Below are positions 51,348 through 59,827 of a stretch of DNA of 60,174 nt, in pieces. Source of the stretch: Clostridia bacterium (GTDB lineage Bacteria > Bacillota > Clostridia > Christensenellales > Borkfalkiaceae); assembly GCA_017415505.1 (NCBI GenBank), contig JAFQGG010000011.1:1-60174 (forward strand), in the 5' to 3' direction. Under the pieces are notes generated by a model. The model was not told the origin of the DNA. It saw only the letters and a program-made list of their open reading frames with translations, and did not search any database. The position numbers and the translations under genes are program-made. Every line of letters starts with the position of its first letter. Positions within the stretch are counted from its first letter, which is position 1.

Positions 51348-52046
51348 TCAAACCTCCGTCCGCAGGGAAATTTCTCCCGCGGAAAACCGCTTTTCTCCGT
51401 CCGCCGTCCGCGCGATAAGTCCGCCCGTTTCGTCTACGCCAAGCACCGTTGCGCGCACGCGTTTTTCCCCGACGATCAAGGTAACCTCCTCTCGTATCCA
51501 ACCCAAATACCGCGCGTACTTTTCCGCCGTTTCTTCCCGGCAAAGATGTTCCGTCAACACCCGTTCCACCTCTAAAAGAGAAAGTCTTTTCCCCGTTCGT
51601 TCAAACGCCGTCGTCGCAATTTCCCGCAAGTCCTCGGGCAACGGGTTGTAAACATTCAACCCGATCCCCACGACCGACGAGGAAACGAACGCGCCCGAAA
51701 AGGTGTTTTCAATCAAGATCCCGCAAATTTTTTTACCGCCCACGAAGATATCGTTGGGCCACTTGATTTTCGGTTGTAAACCGAAAAAGGCGAGCGTTTC
51801 GCACACCGCCGCCGCAGCCGTTTGCATAATCAAAAACGCGCGCGTAGCGGGCAACGCTTTATAAAAGGTGAGCTTGGTATAATACAGTCCGCCCTCGTTA
51901 GAGGAAAACGACCTACCTTTCGTGCCCCTACCCCCCGTTTGCGTTTTGGCGACCACGATCAAATCTTCCCCCGCGCTCCGCCTTGCTTTCGCGTACTCGT
52001 TCGTCGAGTCTATTTCCTCAAAATACTCCCGTTTGATCCCGTTCAT
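51348..52046 (-). CDS. birA: Biotin--[acetyl-CoA-carboxylase] ligase
   Basis: A 232-residue ligase with GRGTKGRSFSSNEGGLYYT, KWPNDIFVGGKKICGILIE and a C-terminal SH3-like domain. The N-terminal DNA-binding domain of BirA repressors is absent, so it is a monofunctional ligase. Its upstream site reads GGGGCAGGTACGAGATG, a variant of the motif that recurs in this window. Confidence 0.94.
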   Translation of the reverse strand: MNGIKREYFEEIDSTNEYAKARRSAGEDLIVVAKTQTGGRGTKGRSFSSNEGGLYYTKLTFYKALPATRAFLIMQTAAAAVCETLAFFGLQPKIKWPNDIFVGGKKICGILIENTFSGAFVSSSVVGIGLNVYNPLPEDLREIATTAFERTGKRLSLLEVERVLTEHLCREETAEKYARYLGWIREEVTLIVGEKRVRATVLGVDETGGLIARTADGEKRFSAGEISLRTEV

Positions 52047-52061
52047 CTCGTACCTGCCCCG

Positions 52062-52685
52062 TCAATCCTCTTCTATATCCCCGAGCGTAGAAAGCGCGTT
52101 TTTCGCCGTTTCGTAGTCGAAGCCCTTGCCCGTCAAGTACCGATACGCCTTTTGTAAATTCTCCCGCGTAGGCTCTTTCCCGCGCATATACTTTTGCAAA
52201 AGCGTTTTCGCGGCGGTTTCTTGCGTATCGCCGTCCAACCCTTCGAGCGCGCCGTCGATTTCCTCGTCGGAAACGCCCTTGGCTTTAAGCTCCATGCGAA
52301 TCAACCGACCGCCCTTTTTGCGCGAGGCAAACTCCACGTACGCCTCGGCGTACTCGCCGTCGTCCAAAAAACCGTAGCCACGCATTTTTTCTAAAACGAA
52401 CTCGATCACGACGGGCAAATACCCCTTTTTCGTGAGGAAATCGCGCACCTGTTTTTCCGTTTTCCGCGTAGCGGAAACGTGGGTGAGCGCCTTATCGAGC
52501 GCGGTGTTTTTCTCGCTTTCGAGCTGTATTTGCGCAAGGCGTTCGGGCGTGACGGTTTGCCCTGTTTTCAAGCGGTTTTTGATTACCGCTTCCAGCGTCA
52601 AACCGCAACAAAACCTGCCGTCGATATAGATATTGCACCTCGTCTTATCTTTTATTTGGGGCGTGATCGCCGTAATTTCGTTCAT
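52062..52685 (-). CDS. recX: Regulatory protein RecX
   Basis: A 207-residue RecA modulator built of repeated three-helix units (KALTHVSATRKTEKQVRDFLTKKGYLP, YAEAYVEFASRKKGGRLIRMELKAKGVSDEEIDGAL, AYRYLTGKGFDYETAKNAL). It is longer than the E. coli protein, as usual in Bacillota. The Shine-Dalgarno is weak. First gene of recX-birA-nnr. Confidence 0.92.
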   Translation of the reverse strand: MNEITAITPQIKDKTRCNIYIDGRFCCGLTLEAVIKNRLKTGQTVTPERLAQIQLESEKNTALDKALTHVSATRKTEKQVRDFLTKKGYLPVVIEFVLEKMRGYGFLDDGEYAEAYVEFASRKKGGRLIRMELKAKGVSDEEIDGALEGLDGDTQETAAKTLLQKYMRGKEPTRENLQKAYRYLTGKGFDYETAKNALSTLGDIEED

Positions 52686-52715
52686 ACTTCCCGTCCTTGC
52701 GTAGTTTCGTCTTTC

Positions 52716-52744
52716 ATTCTACCACACGGCGAGAAAAAAGTCAA
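52716..52744 (-). promoter_or_regulatory. Promoter of recX-birA-nnr
   Basis: Minus-strand TTGACT (52739-52744), 17 bp, TAGAAT (52716-52721). Confidence 0.65.
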
Positions 52745-52813
52745 ACGCGTGACGCGCTTGGCGCGGAAAAATAGAAAAACGCGAAAATTTTCGCGTTTTT
52801 CCCGCCCAATCCG

Positions 52814-52842
52814 TTTACAAAATCGGTAAATTGTGCTACAAT
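52814..52842 (+). promoter_or_regulatory. Promoter of the phosphoribosyltransferase gene
   Basis: TTTACA (52814-52819), 17 bp, TACAAT (52837-52842). Confidence 0.7.
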
Positions 52843-52873
52843 GATAGTAACCAAAGCGCAAGGAGCGAACACC

Positions 52874-53416
52874 ATGAAATATCATAGAGTCGATTTACAG
52901 GGCTTTCAAGCCGATTTACCCATTTTGCCCCTCCCCGGCGGTATTTCTATCGCCTTTTTCAACCTGCACGGCGACAGCGAAATGACCGAGCATTGCGCGA
53001 AAAAACTCGCGCCCGCGCTTGTCGATTGCGACGTGCTTATCACCGCCGAATCCAAGGGTTTACAGCTTTGCCATTGTATTTCAAGAGAACTTGGAAAGCG
53101 GTTTTACGCCGTGGCGCGAAAGAGCAAAAAACTGTACATGCAAGACGGTATCGAATTGACGATCGAATCGTCGATCACGACGGGCAAAGCGCAAACTTTC
53201 TACCTCTCCCGCCACGACGCGGAGCTTATCAAGGGCAAAAAGGTGGGAATCGTAGACGACGTAGTGTCTACGGGCGCGTCGCTTCGCGGTTTGGAAGCGC
53301 TCGTGGAAAAGGCGGGCGGAATCGTGCACAAGAAAGCGTTCGTACTCGCGGAAGCGGAAGCGGCGGAACGCAAGGACGTCGTATTCCTCGCCTCTATCCC
53401 CATTTTCAACGATTAA
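52874..53416 (+). CDS. Phosphoribosyltransferase family protein (adenine PRTase-like)
   Basis: A 180-residue type I PRTase. The PRPP loop is KVGIVDDVVSTGASLRGLEALV. The DVLITAESKGLQLCHCISRELGKRFYAVARKSKKLYM stretch follows the pattern of Apt-like enzymes. The base specificity cannot be assigned with certainty; adenine or xanthine is likely. AGGAG lies 8 nt before the ATG at 52874; the in-frame ATG farther upstream lies in the promoter and was rejected. Confidence 0.85.
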   Translation: MKYHRVDLQGFQADLPILPLPGGISIAFFNLHGDSEMTEHCAKKLAPALVDCDVLITAESKGLQLCHCISRELGKRFYAVARKSKKLYMQDGIELTIESSITTGKAQTFYLSRHDAELIKGKKVGIVDDVVSTGASLRGLEALVEKAGGIVHKKAFVLAEAEAAERKDVVFLASIPIFND

Positions 53417-53465
53417 CCCGACGCGAATCGATCTTGGAAGGCTAAGAAGGAAAAAAATTACAAAA

Positions 53466-53497
53466 ACGGCAACGATTTTCTTCGTTGCCGTCGTTTT
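53466..53497 (+). terminator. Terminator of the phosphoribosyltransferase gene
   Basis: Stem ACGGCAACGA/TCGTTGCCGT, 6-nt loop, then CGTTTTTT. Confidence 0.85.
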
Positions 53498-53512
53498 TTA
53501 TAGCGGAAACAC

Positions 53513-53541
53513 TTGCATTTTTTGTAAATATAGTATATAAT
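53513..53541 (+). promoter_or_regulatory. Promoter of the giant repeat protein gene
   Basis: TTGCAT (53513-53518), 17 bp, TATAAT (53536-53541). Confidence 0.7.
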
Positions 53542-53609
53542 GTAAATACCGTAAACTGCGGTATTATCCTATTTTGCGAATCAACTTTTCTCCCAAGGAG
53601 GTTTTATTT

Positions 53610-56600
53610 ATGAAAGATTACGATCGCGAATACGAACCCAAACGCAAGGAAACCAAGAAAAAAGGCGGTGGATTTCTCGGTAAATTCATTGCGCTTTTGC
53701 TCGGTTTCGTGCTCGGCGTTACGGGCGTAGTAGGAGGCGTTGCCGGCGTGGGCTGGTACGCGCTTACCCAACCGGTCAACGAGGTGGAAAACAAAGTGAA
53801 CGGGGTTGCGGGCACGGATATCGACCTGCAAAAATACCTCACCGATACATACTATAAGGGCACGGTGAAAGACCTGCTCGGCGGCGTAGTCGGCGCGGCG
53901 CAGGCGTTTGCCGAGGGCACTGGCTCGTTCGGCACGCTCAACGCTATCTCCCCCGCCGTCGGCGACGCGCTGAACAAGCTCACCGATAAAATCGTGAGCT
54001 TGGGTGCGGAAATGCCCCGCGAGGAAATTTACGAGGGCTTGCTCTCTACCAAGCTCGCCGATTTCGGCGCGTTCCTCGTTTCCGTTCTCGACAGCGTTCG
54101 CGTGGGCGAAATGTTGCTCGGCACGGGCGCGTTTAACTACGAAACGATGAAAAACGACTCGCTTATGCTCCTCTTCTTCTACGGCGTGGAAGGCGAGGAT
54201 TATACGCTCGACGAAGAGAATCAAAAAATCGTGGCGAGCGACCCGCTCACCGTAGGCGATTTGCGCGCAAACGGCTTGACGATGAACCTGCAAACGATTC
54301 CCCTCGATACGCTTATCGCCGCGGACAGCGATATGATGTGCGCTATTTTGTACGGCTCGTCCGCGCGCTATGAAAAGGACGGCGAGGGCGTAATTACCAT
54401 GAAGCCCGCCGTGTATACCTTGGAAGACCGTGGCGACGGCGAAAAGATTTACGACGATAAAGACAACGCGTACGAACTTACGAATACGGACGGCGTACTC
54501 ACGATCACCGTAAACGAAAAAACGCAATACCTCGAAGGGATCGAGGGCAACGCCTACCGCGCGTTCAAGGACGCGGAAAAGACGCAACCCGTCCTTTATA
54601 GCAAGACCACGATCGGCGATTTGCAAAACAACCCCACCTCCGTTTTGAAGAGCGTGCGCCTTGCGGACGTTATGGAAGTAACGGCGGACGACAAGATCAT
54701 GGCGACGATCGCCTACGGCGAAGAGGGCGTGGATTGGAAACGCGCTTCGGCGGACGACCCCACCATTATCCCCATTAACCCGCCCAAAACGATTGCCGAT
54801 TTGACCAACGTGAACGACCTTTTGGATACGATCACGCTCGAATCGCTCATGACGATTGATAAAAACGACGGCATGATGCGCGCGCTTGCGTACGGCGATT
54901 CTTGGAAGTACACCACCGAGAAAAACGCCGAGGGCGTCGTGACGGCGGTGCACATGAAGCAAATGCGCTACACCTTCGACGAAACGGAAAACGCGTTCTT
55001 TGACGAAGCGGGCGAAAAGGTGCTTGCCCGCGCGGAAGTTAAAGACGCAAGCGCGGGAATCCTCGCGTTTGCCCTGCTCGACGACAAGGGCAACGAAACG
55101 GATTCTTTCTACCTCAAAGCCACGGACGCGACGGGCAAGAACTTTATCGCGTTCCAAGACCAAGCTTGCACGGAAGCGAAAAAGTATTCCAAGACGACGA
55201 TCAAGCATTTGCAGGACGATCCCGACGGAATCTTGCACGGTATCGAGCTTGGCTCGGCTATGAAAATCGACGGCAGTTCCAACCCCATTTTGATTCAGCT
55301 TGCCTACGGCGAAGAGGGCGTGGATTACGAGCTTAACGGCACGGAAATCGTACCCCTGCCCGGCGGGAAAAAGCCCACGACGATCGGCGATTTGCAAGAG
55401 GACGGCAAAATGGACGAAACGATCTCCAATATGCCCCTCGCCTCGATCATGACGAATATCGATTACACCGATTCCATGATCCTCGCGCTGTTGTACGGCG
55501 CACAGTGGCGGTATACTCCCGTGAAAGACGGCGGTGCGACGGTAGGCGTGGAAATGAACCAAGTCGTCTATACGCGCCAAGACGGAAAATTCTACGACGC
55601 GGGCGGTAACGAAATCGTCGGCACGCTCGGCGCGCTCGACGGGGATAAATACCCGTTCACGCTCGACGAAGAAACCTTCTACTTAAAGACCAACGACAAT
55701 ACGACCTTTACGGCGTGGAAATACGAAGACCCGAGCAAACCTTATCTTTACAAGGAAACGACGATCGGGAAGTTGCAAAACGACCCCTCTTCCATTCTCA
55801 ACGATATCGAGCTGGGCACGGCGCTCGGCGTAACGAAGGACTCGAACAAGGTGCTTATCGCTATCGCCTACGGAAAGCAGGATATCGATTACAGAATCGA
55901 TACGGAAACGGGCAAAATCGTTCCTATCAATCCGCCCACGACGATCAAGGCGCTTTCGGAAAATTCCGATTCCATTATCAACGGTATTTATATCGCGGAC
56001 GCGGTGAACGTGAACGCCGATTCCCACCCCGTTCTTATCGCCTTGGCGTACGGTAGCGGATACACCAAGAACGCGGATAAGACGGTGACCCCCGCCGACG
56101 GGCAAACGCCTCGCACCATTTCCCAGCTCAGCGGGGAAAACAGCAAAACGCTTATCGACGAGATCACCCTTGAAGACGCGCTCGGCGTGACGGCGACCTC
56201 GGACAAAATGCTCCGTTCGCTCGCGTTCGGTCGGGAAGGCGTGCAATATCACTACGACGAAACTACGCAAACCTTCGTAATGCACGAGGTATTCTATACC
56301 TACGACGAAACTACGCAAACCTACGCCGATTGCAACGGCAATCCCTTGCAGTTGCAATCCCCCGTCGCGCCCTCCAATTCGAGCGATTTCACGCTTACCT
56401 TGCAAGACGGCTCTACTTTAACTTTGACGAAAGACCCCGCGCGGGAAAACACCTATTTCGAAAAGAAGAGCGACGGCAGTTTGAACAAGTACCAAAAATC
56501 GACGATCGGTTCGCTTAGCGCGGACACTTCGGCAATCCTCGACAACGTAACGCTCGAAGACGCGCTTTCCCTCAACGATCAATCCCACCCCGTCCTGCTC

Positions 56601-58538
56601 GCGCTCGCGTACGGAAACGGATATATCAAGAACGCGGACGGCACGGTTTCCCCCGCGGACGGAGAACAGCTTCGCACGATTTCCGCACTTAGCGGGGACA
56701 ACAGCACCGAGCTTATCAACGAGATCACGCTCGAAGACGCGCTCGGAATCACGCACGAATCCGACCGTATCATTCGCGCGCTTGCGTTCGGTACGGAAAA
56801 CGTGCAATACTATATCGACAAAGACAACGGCAACGCGATCGTTATGAACCAAGTCTACTACACTTGGAACGAGGACGTGGACGGCAAGGCGTATATCCAC
56901 GACCATACGGACGCGATTTTGGACCTTGCTTCCCCCGCCAACCTTACGGCAAGCGATATTGAAAACCTCGGCGAAACCAAGATTCTTACTCTGACGGTGA
57001 AGCTAAGCGATACGGAAACGGAAACGCTCCGTCTTGTGAAAGACGCCGTATACCACGATAGGCTCTTAAAGGTAGACGAAAACGGCAATCCCGTGTACTA
57101 CGAAAAAGCGACGATCGGCGATTTGAGCGGAAGCAGTCAAGACCTGCTCAACGAGATCACCTTACAAGACGCGCTCGGCATTAAGTCCTTCGAAGAGGAA
57201 ACGGACGCGTTCAAGAAAGCGATCGCGTTCTCCAAGGACGGCAAGCCGTACACGATCGGACAGCTCAGCAACGATCCCTCGACGATCGTCAACGAAATCC
57301 ACCTCGACTCGGTAATGACGCCCAACCCCGCGAGCGCAATGACCATGTATCTGCTTTACGGCAAAAAGAATATCCATTTCACCGTGAAAAAGCAGGCGGA
57401 AATGACGGAAGCGGAAAAAGCGCACGCTACGCAAATCGAGGAAAAGGACGAGTACGTGGTCATGCTCCAAAAGCAAATGGCGGTGCATTACGCGGACGGA
57501 AAATACCACTTGCATAACGAATACGGCGAACCCGTGTACGCGAATAACTCGACCGATTTCGTCGAGCTTACCCCGATTACGACCGTCGGTGGCGTCGTCA
57601 CCGTGTTCGAGTATTCTATCGTAGACGAAGAAGGTATCGCGCACCTCTACCGTTTGCAAAAGGCGAACGGTTTGCCCGATATCCGAATCAAAAACGCCAA
57701 GGATAATTCGCTCGTACAGGGCTTTGACACCTACGCGCCCGCGTACTACGTGCAAGCGGAAAAGAAAGACGATTACGGCAACGCGCACTCGGGCGTGTTC
57801 GAAGCGGCGTATTACGAGCATAACAAGATGGGCGATTTGACGAGCGGTGAAACGGAGATCGTCACGCACCTCACCGAACGCCTTACCTTGGAAGAGGTGC
57901 TTGAAGCGGACGAAGTGAATAACAATACCTTCCTCTCCCACCTCTCGCACACGGTAATCGACGAATTGCCCGAGGCAATCGATTCGCTCACTGTCACGCA
58001 GGTATTCGAAGATCAGGTATTTGAAACGAAAAAGGACGCGAGCGGGAACGCCATACTCGTCAACGGACAGCCTATATATATTATAAGAGAAGAACAGGCG
58101 GACGGCTCGGTGACGGTGCTCGAAGTGTACAAAAACCCCAAAAACGAGAAGTATTACACCTCGTACGCGCTCAACGGTAGCGAATATAGCTACGCAGGCG
58201 AGGTAGACGGCAATAAACGCGCGCTTACGGGTACTTGGAAATACCTTCTCACCGATCCCGCGACGGGCGAAACGAAAGATTGCGCCGTGACGGATATCAA
58301 CTCGCTCGTGGATAACATGACGCAAAATATCCAAGACGCAACGCTCGGCGAGCTTGTCGAAGACGGTATTATCACTTTCCAAGACGACGCCGACCAAACG
58401 GCGGAAGTAAAGAAAACGAAATTCTTGAATTCGCAGTTCACCAACCCGTATAATACGACGCAAACGTATAGGCTGAAAGACATGAGCATTATCGCCATGA
58501 TCGAATTGATTATGAGTATGTCCTCGCAAGCACCGTAA
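53610..58538 (+). CDS. Giant membrane-anchored repeat protein of unknown function
   Basis: A 1642-residue protein. A basic cytoplasmic start (KRKETKKKGG) precedes one transmembrane helix at about 25-50; the rest should lie outside the membrane. From about residue 200 to 1300 there are some twelve divergent repeats with the pattern T-I-G-D-L-Q, then I/L-rich segment, then D-x5-A-L-A-Y-G (for example TIGDLQNNPTSVLKSVRL with IMATIAYG, and TIGQLSNDPSTIV). They alternate in length, about 55 and 80-110 residues. Interspersed segments (YTWNED, YTYDET) recall beta-hairpins. No known domain was recognised. AAGGAGG precedes the ATG. Confidence 0.8.
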   Translation: MKDYDREYEPKRKETKKKGGGFLGKFIALLLGFVLGVTGVVGGVAGVGWYALTQPVNEVENKVNGVAGTDIDLQKYLTDTYYKGTVKDLLGGVVGAAQAFAEGTGSFGTLNAISPAVGDALNKLTDKIVSLGAEMPREEIYEGLLSTKLADFGAFLVSVLDSVRVGEMLLGTGAFNYETMKNDSLMLLFFYGVEGEDYTLDEENQKIVASDPLTVGDLRANGLTMNLQTIPLDTLIAADSDMMCAILYGSSARYEKDGEGVITMKPAVYTLEDRGDGEKIYDDKDNAYELTNTDGVLTITVNEKTQYLEGIEGNAYRAFKDAEKTQPVLYSKTTIGDLQNNPTSVLKSVRLADVMEVTADDKIMATIAYGEEGVDWKRASADDPTIIPINPPKTIADLTNVNDLLDTITLESLMTIDKNDGMMRALAYGDSWKYTTEKNAEGVVTAVHMKQMRYTFDETENAFFDEAGEKVLARAEVKDASAGILAFALLDDKGNETDSFYLKATDATGKNFIAFQDQACTEAKKYSKTTIKHLQDDPDGILHGIELGSAMKIDGSSNPILIQLAYGEEGVDYELNGTEIVPLPGGKKPTTIGDLQEDGKMDETISNMPLASIMTNIDYTDSMILALLYGAQWRYTPVKDGGATVGVEMNQVVYTRQDGKFYDAGGNEIVGTLGALDGDKYPFTLDEETFYLKTNDNTTFTAWKYEDPSKPYLYKETTIGKLQNDPSSILNDIELGTALGVTKDSNKVLIAIAYGKQDIDYRIDTETGKIVPINPPTTIKALSENSDSIINGIYIADAVNVNADSHPVLIALAYGSGYTKNADKTVTPADGQTPRTISQLSGENSKTLIDEITLEDALGVTATSDKMLRSLAFGREGVQYHYDETTQTFVMHEVFYTYDETTQTYADCNGNPLQLQSPVAPSNSSDFTLTLQDGSTLTLTKDPARENTYFEKKSDGSLNKYQKSTIGSLSADTSAILDNVTLEDALSLNDQSHPVLLALAYGNGYIKNADGTVSPADGEQLRTISALSGDNSTELINEITLEDALGITHESDRIIRALAFGTENVQYYIDKDNGNAIVMNQVYYTWNEDVDGKAYIHDHTDAILDLASPANLTASDIENLGETKILTLTVKLSDTETETLRLVKDAVYHDRLLKVDENGNPVYYEKATIGDLSGSSQDLLNEITLQDALGIKSFEEETDAFKKAIAFSKDGKPYTIGQLSNDPSTIVNEIHLDSVMTPNPASAMTMYLLYGKKNIHFTVKKQAEMTEAEKAHATQIEEKDEYVVMLQKQMAVHYADGKYHLHNEYGEPVYANNSTDFVELTPITTVGGVVTVFEYSIVDEEGIAHLYRLQKANGLPDIRIKNAKDNSLVQGFDTYAPAYYVQAEKKDDYGNAHSGVFEAAYYEHNKMGDLTSGETEIVTHLTERLTLEEVLEADEVNNNTFLSHLSHTVIDELPEAIDSLTVTQVFEDQVFETKKDASGNAILVNGQPIYIIREEQADGSVTVLEVYKNPKNEKYYTSYALNGSEYSYAGEVDGNKRALTGTWKYLLTDPATGETKDCAVTDINSLVDNMTQNIQDATLGELVEDGIITFQDDADQTAEVKKTKFLNSQFTNPYNTTQTYRLKDMSIIAMIELIMSMSSQAP

Positions 58539-58623
58539 AAAAAGAATTTAGAGGAAAGGCGCGCCCTTTCCTCTTTTTTTGCCAAAATTCCCGAAAATAA
58601 ATAGAAAAAATAGGCAAAATCGA

Positions 58624-58652
58624 TTGACTAATCTTTGAAAAAAGGATATAAT
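58624..58652 (+). promoter_or_regulatory. Promoter of rpsF-ssb-rpsR
   Basis: TTGACT (58624-58629), 17 bp, TATAAT (58647-58652). Confidence 0.8.
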
Positions 58653-58659
58653 ATTTCTA

Positions 58660-58729
58660 CACGGTTTAATGTGCCGTGAAACCTTGCACGCCAAAAGCGT
58701 GCCGAAATACGACCGGGAGGTGAAAAGTT
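58660..58729 (+). promoter_or_regulatory. Candidate S6:S18-binding leader of rpsF
   Basis: The 70-nt leader has hairpins CACGG/CCGTG (58660-58678) and GCACGC/GCGTGC (58685-58701), the latter followed by CCGAAATACGACCG. Many bacteria regulate this operon through an S6:S18-binding hairpin carrying a conserved CCG, and position and content here fit. The exact fold was not computed. Confidence 0.45.
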
Positions 58730-59014
58730 ATGGCTAAATACGAAATGCTTTATTTGATCAACAACGATTTGACCGACGAAGCAAAGGACGCCAAAATTGC
58801 GAAGTTCGAAGGTGTTGTATCTTCGATGGGCGGCAACGTTTTGTCCACGGACAAGTGGGGAACGAAGAAAACCGCTTACCCTATCAACTTCAAAAACGAA
58901 GCGTACTACGTACTTATGACGTTCGAAGCGGACGGCAAAGTCGTTGAAGAGCTTAAACGTATTGCGCTTATCGACGCAGATATCGTTAGACGCTTGATCA
59001 CGAAGCTCAACTAA
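58730..59014 (+). CDS. rpsF: 30S ribosomal protein S6
   Basis: A 94-residue S6 with YEMLYLINNDLTDEAK, TDKWGTKKTAYPINFKNEAYYVLMTFEA and the C-terminal DADIVRRLITKL. GGGAGGTG precedes the ATG. First gene of the conserved rpsF-ssb-rpsR operon. Confidence 0.97.
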   Translation: MAKYEMLYLINNDLTDEAKDAKIAKFEGVVSSMGGNVLSTDKWGTKKTAYPINFKNEAYYVLMTFEADGKVVEELKRIALIDADIVRRLITKLN

Positions 59015-59031
59015 GTTAAGAGGGAAAATTT

Positions 59032-59460
59032 ATGAACAAAGTATTTTTAATCGGAAACCTTACGCGCGATCCCGAGCTCACCGAAACGGCTTCGGGGGTT
59101 GCGGTTTGTCACTTCGCGATTGCGGTGAATAGAAACTATTCCTCGCAAGACGGCGAGCGTCAAACGGACTTCTTTAACTGTACGGCGTGGCGTTCCACGG
59201 CGGAAACGGTTGCGCGTTACACCAAGAAAGGCAAGAAAGTTGCCGTGGTCGGAAGCGTTCAGCTCCGCAACTACGAGGACAACCAAGGCGTGAAGCGTAC
59301 GGCGGTAGATATTATCGTACAGGACGTAGAATTCCTTTCCCCTCGCGACAGCGGTGATTCGTTCGACGAAATCGACGACGCACCCGCACCCAGAGCGGCT
59401 GCACCCAAGCGCAAGCCCGTGTTGCAAGCAATGGACGACGATTCCGACATCCCCTTCTAA
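59032..59460 (+). CDS. ssb: Single-stranded DNA-binding protein
   Basis: A 142-residue SSB. The OB fold starts MNKVFLIGNLTRDPELTET and contains FFNCTAWRSTAETVARYTKKGKKVAVVGSVQLRNYED. The acidic tip DDDSDIPF is the conserved partner-binding C-terminus. AGAGGG precedes the ATG. It lies between rpsF and rpsR as in most Bacillota. Confidence 0.97.
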   Translation: MNKVFLIGNLTRDPELTETASGVAVCHFAIAVNRNYSSQDGERQTDFFNCTAWRSTAETVARYTKKGKKVAVVGSVQLRNYEDNQGVKRTAVDIIVQDVEFLSPRDSGDSFDEIDDAPAPRAAAPKRKPVLQAMDDDSDIPF

Positions 59461-59490
59461 GGGACAAAAATAATTTAAGGAGAAACAGTC

Positions 59491-59739
59491 ATGGAAGAAA
59501 AAGCACCCGTAAAAAAGGTATATAAGAAAATGCCTCGTAAAAAGGTTTGCGCGTTCTGCCAAGAAAAGCTTGACGTTATCGATTACAAAGACGTAAACCG
59601 TCTTAAAAAATTCATTGCGGAAGGCGGCAAGATTTTGCCTCGCAGAATGAGCGGCACGTGCGCTGCGCACCAAAGAACGCTTGCTACGGCTATTAAGCGT
59701 GCAAGAATCGTTGCGCTTCTCCCCTTCAAAGGCGAGTAA
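59491..59739 (+). CDS. rpsR: 30S ribosomal protein S18
   Basis: An 82-residue S18 with the family core [49 protein letters not shown]. An N-terminal CAFC pair and a later Cys suggest the zinc-type form of S18, though the fourth usual ligand is not obvious. AAGGAG precedes the ATG. Confidence 0.97.
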   Translation: MEEKAPVKKVYKKMPRKKVCAFCQEKLDVIDYKDVNRLKKFIAEGGKILPRRMSGTCAAHQRTLATAIKRARIVALLPFKGE

Positions 59740-59752
59740 TTAAAAAAAATAT

Positions 59753-59783
59753 TTCCCGAAGCTATGCTTCGGGAATTTTTTTT
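59753..59783. terminator. Bidirectional terminator after rpsR
   Basis: Stem TTCCCGAAGC/GCTTCGGGAA with a 3-nt loop. Eight T follow on the plus strand and a T run also follows on the minus strand, so it can serve both rpsR and the convergent collagen-like gene. Confidence 0.85.
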
Positions 59784-59827
59784 GTCTTAAATTCAAATTG
59801 CGCGCTTTCGTCGCGCGAGATTCGTTT

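Noticed and set aside
53604-55580. Open frame of 658 codons antisense to the giant repeat protein
   Set aside because: No ribosome site or domain; its periodicity mirrors the repeats of the sense gene.
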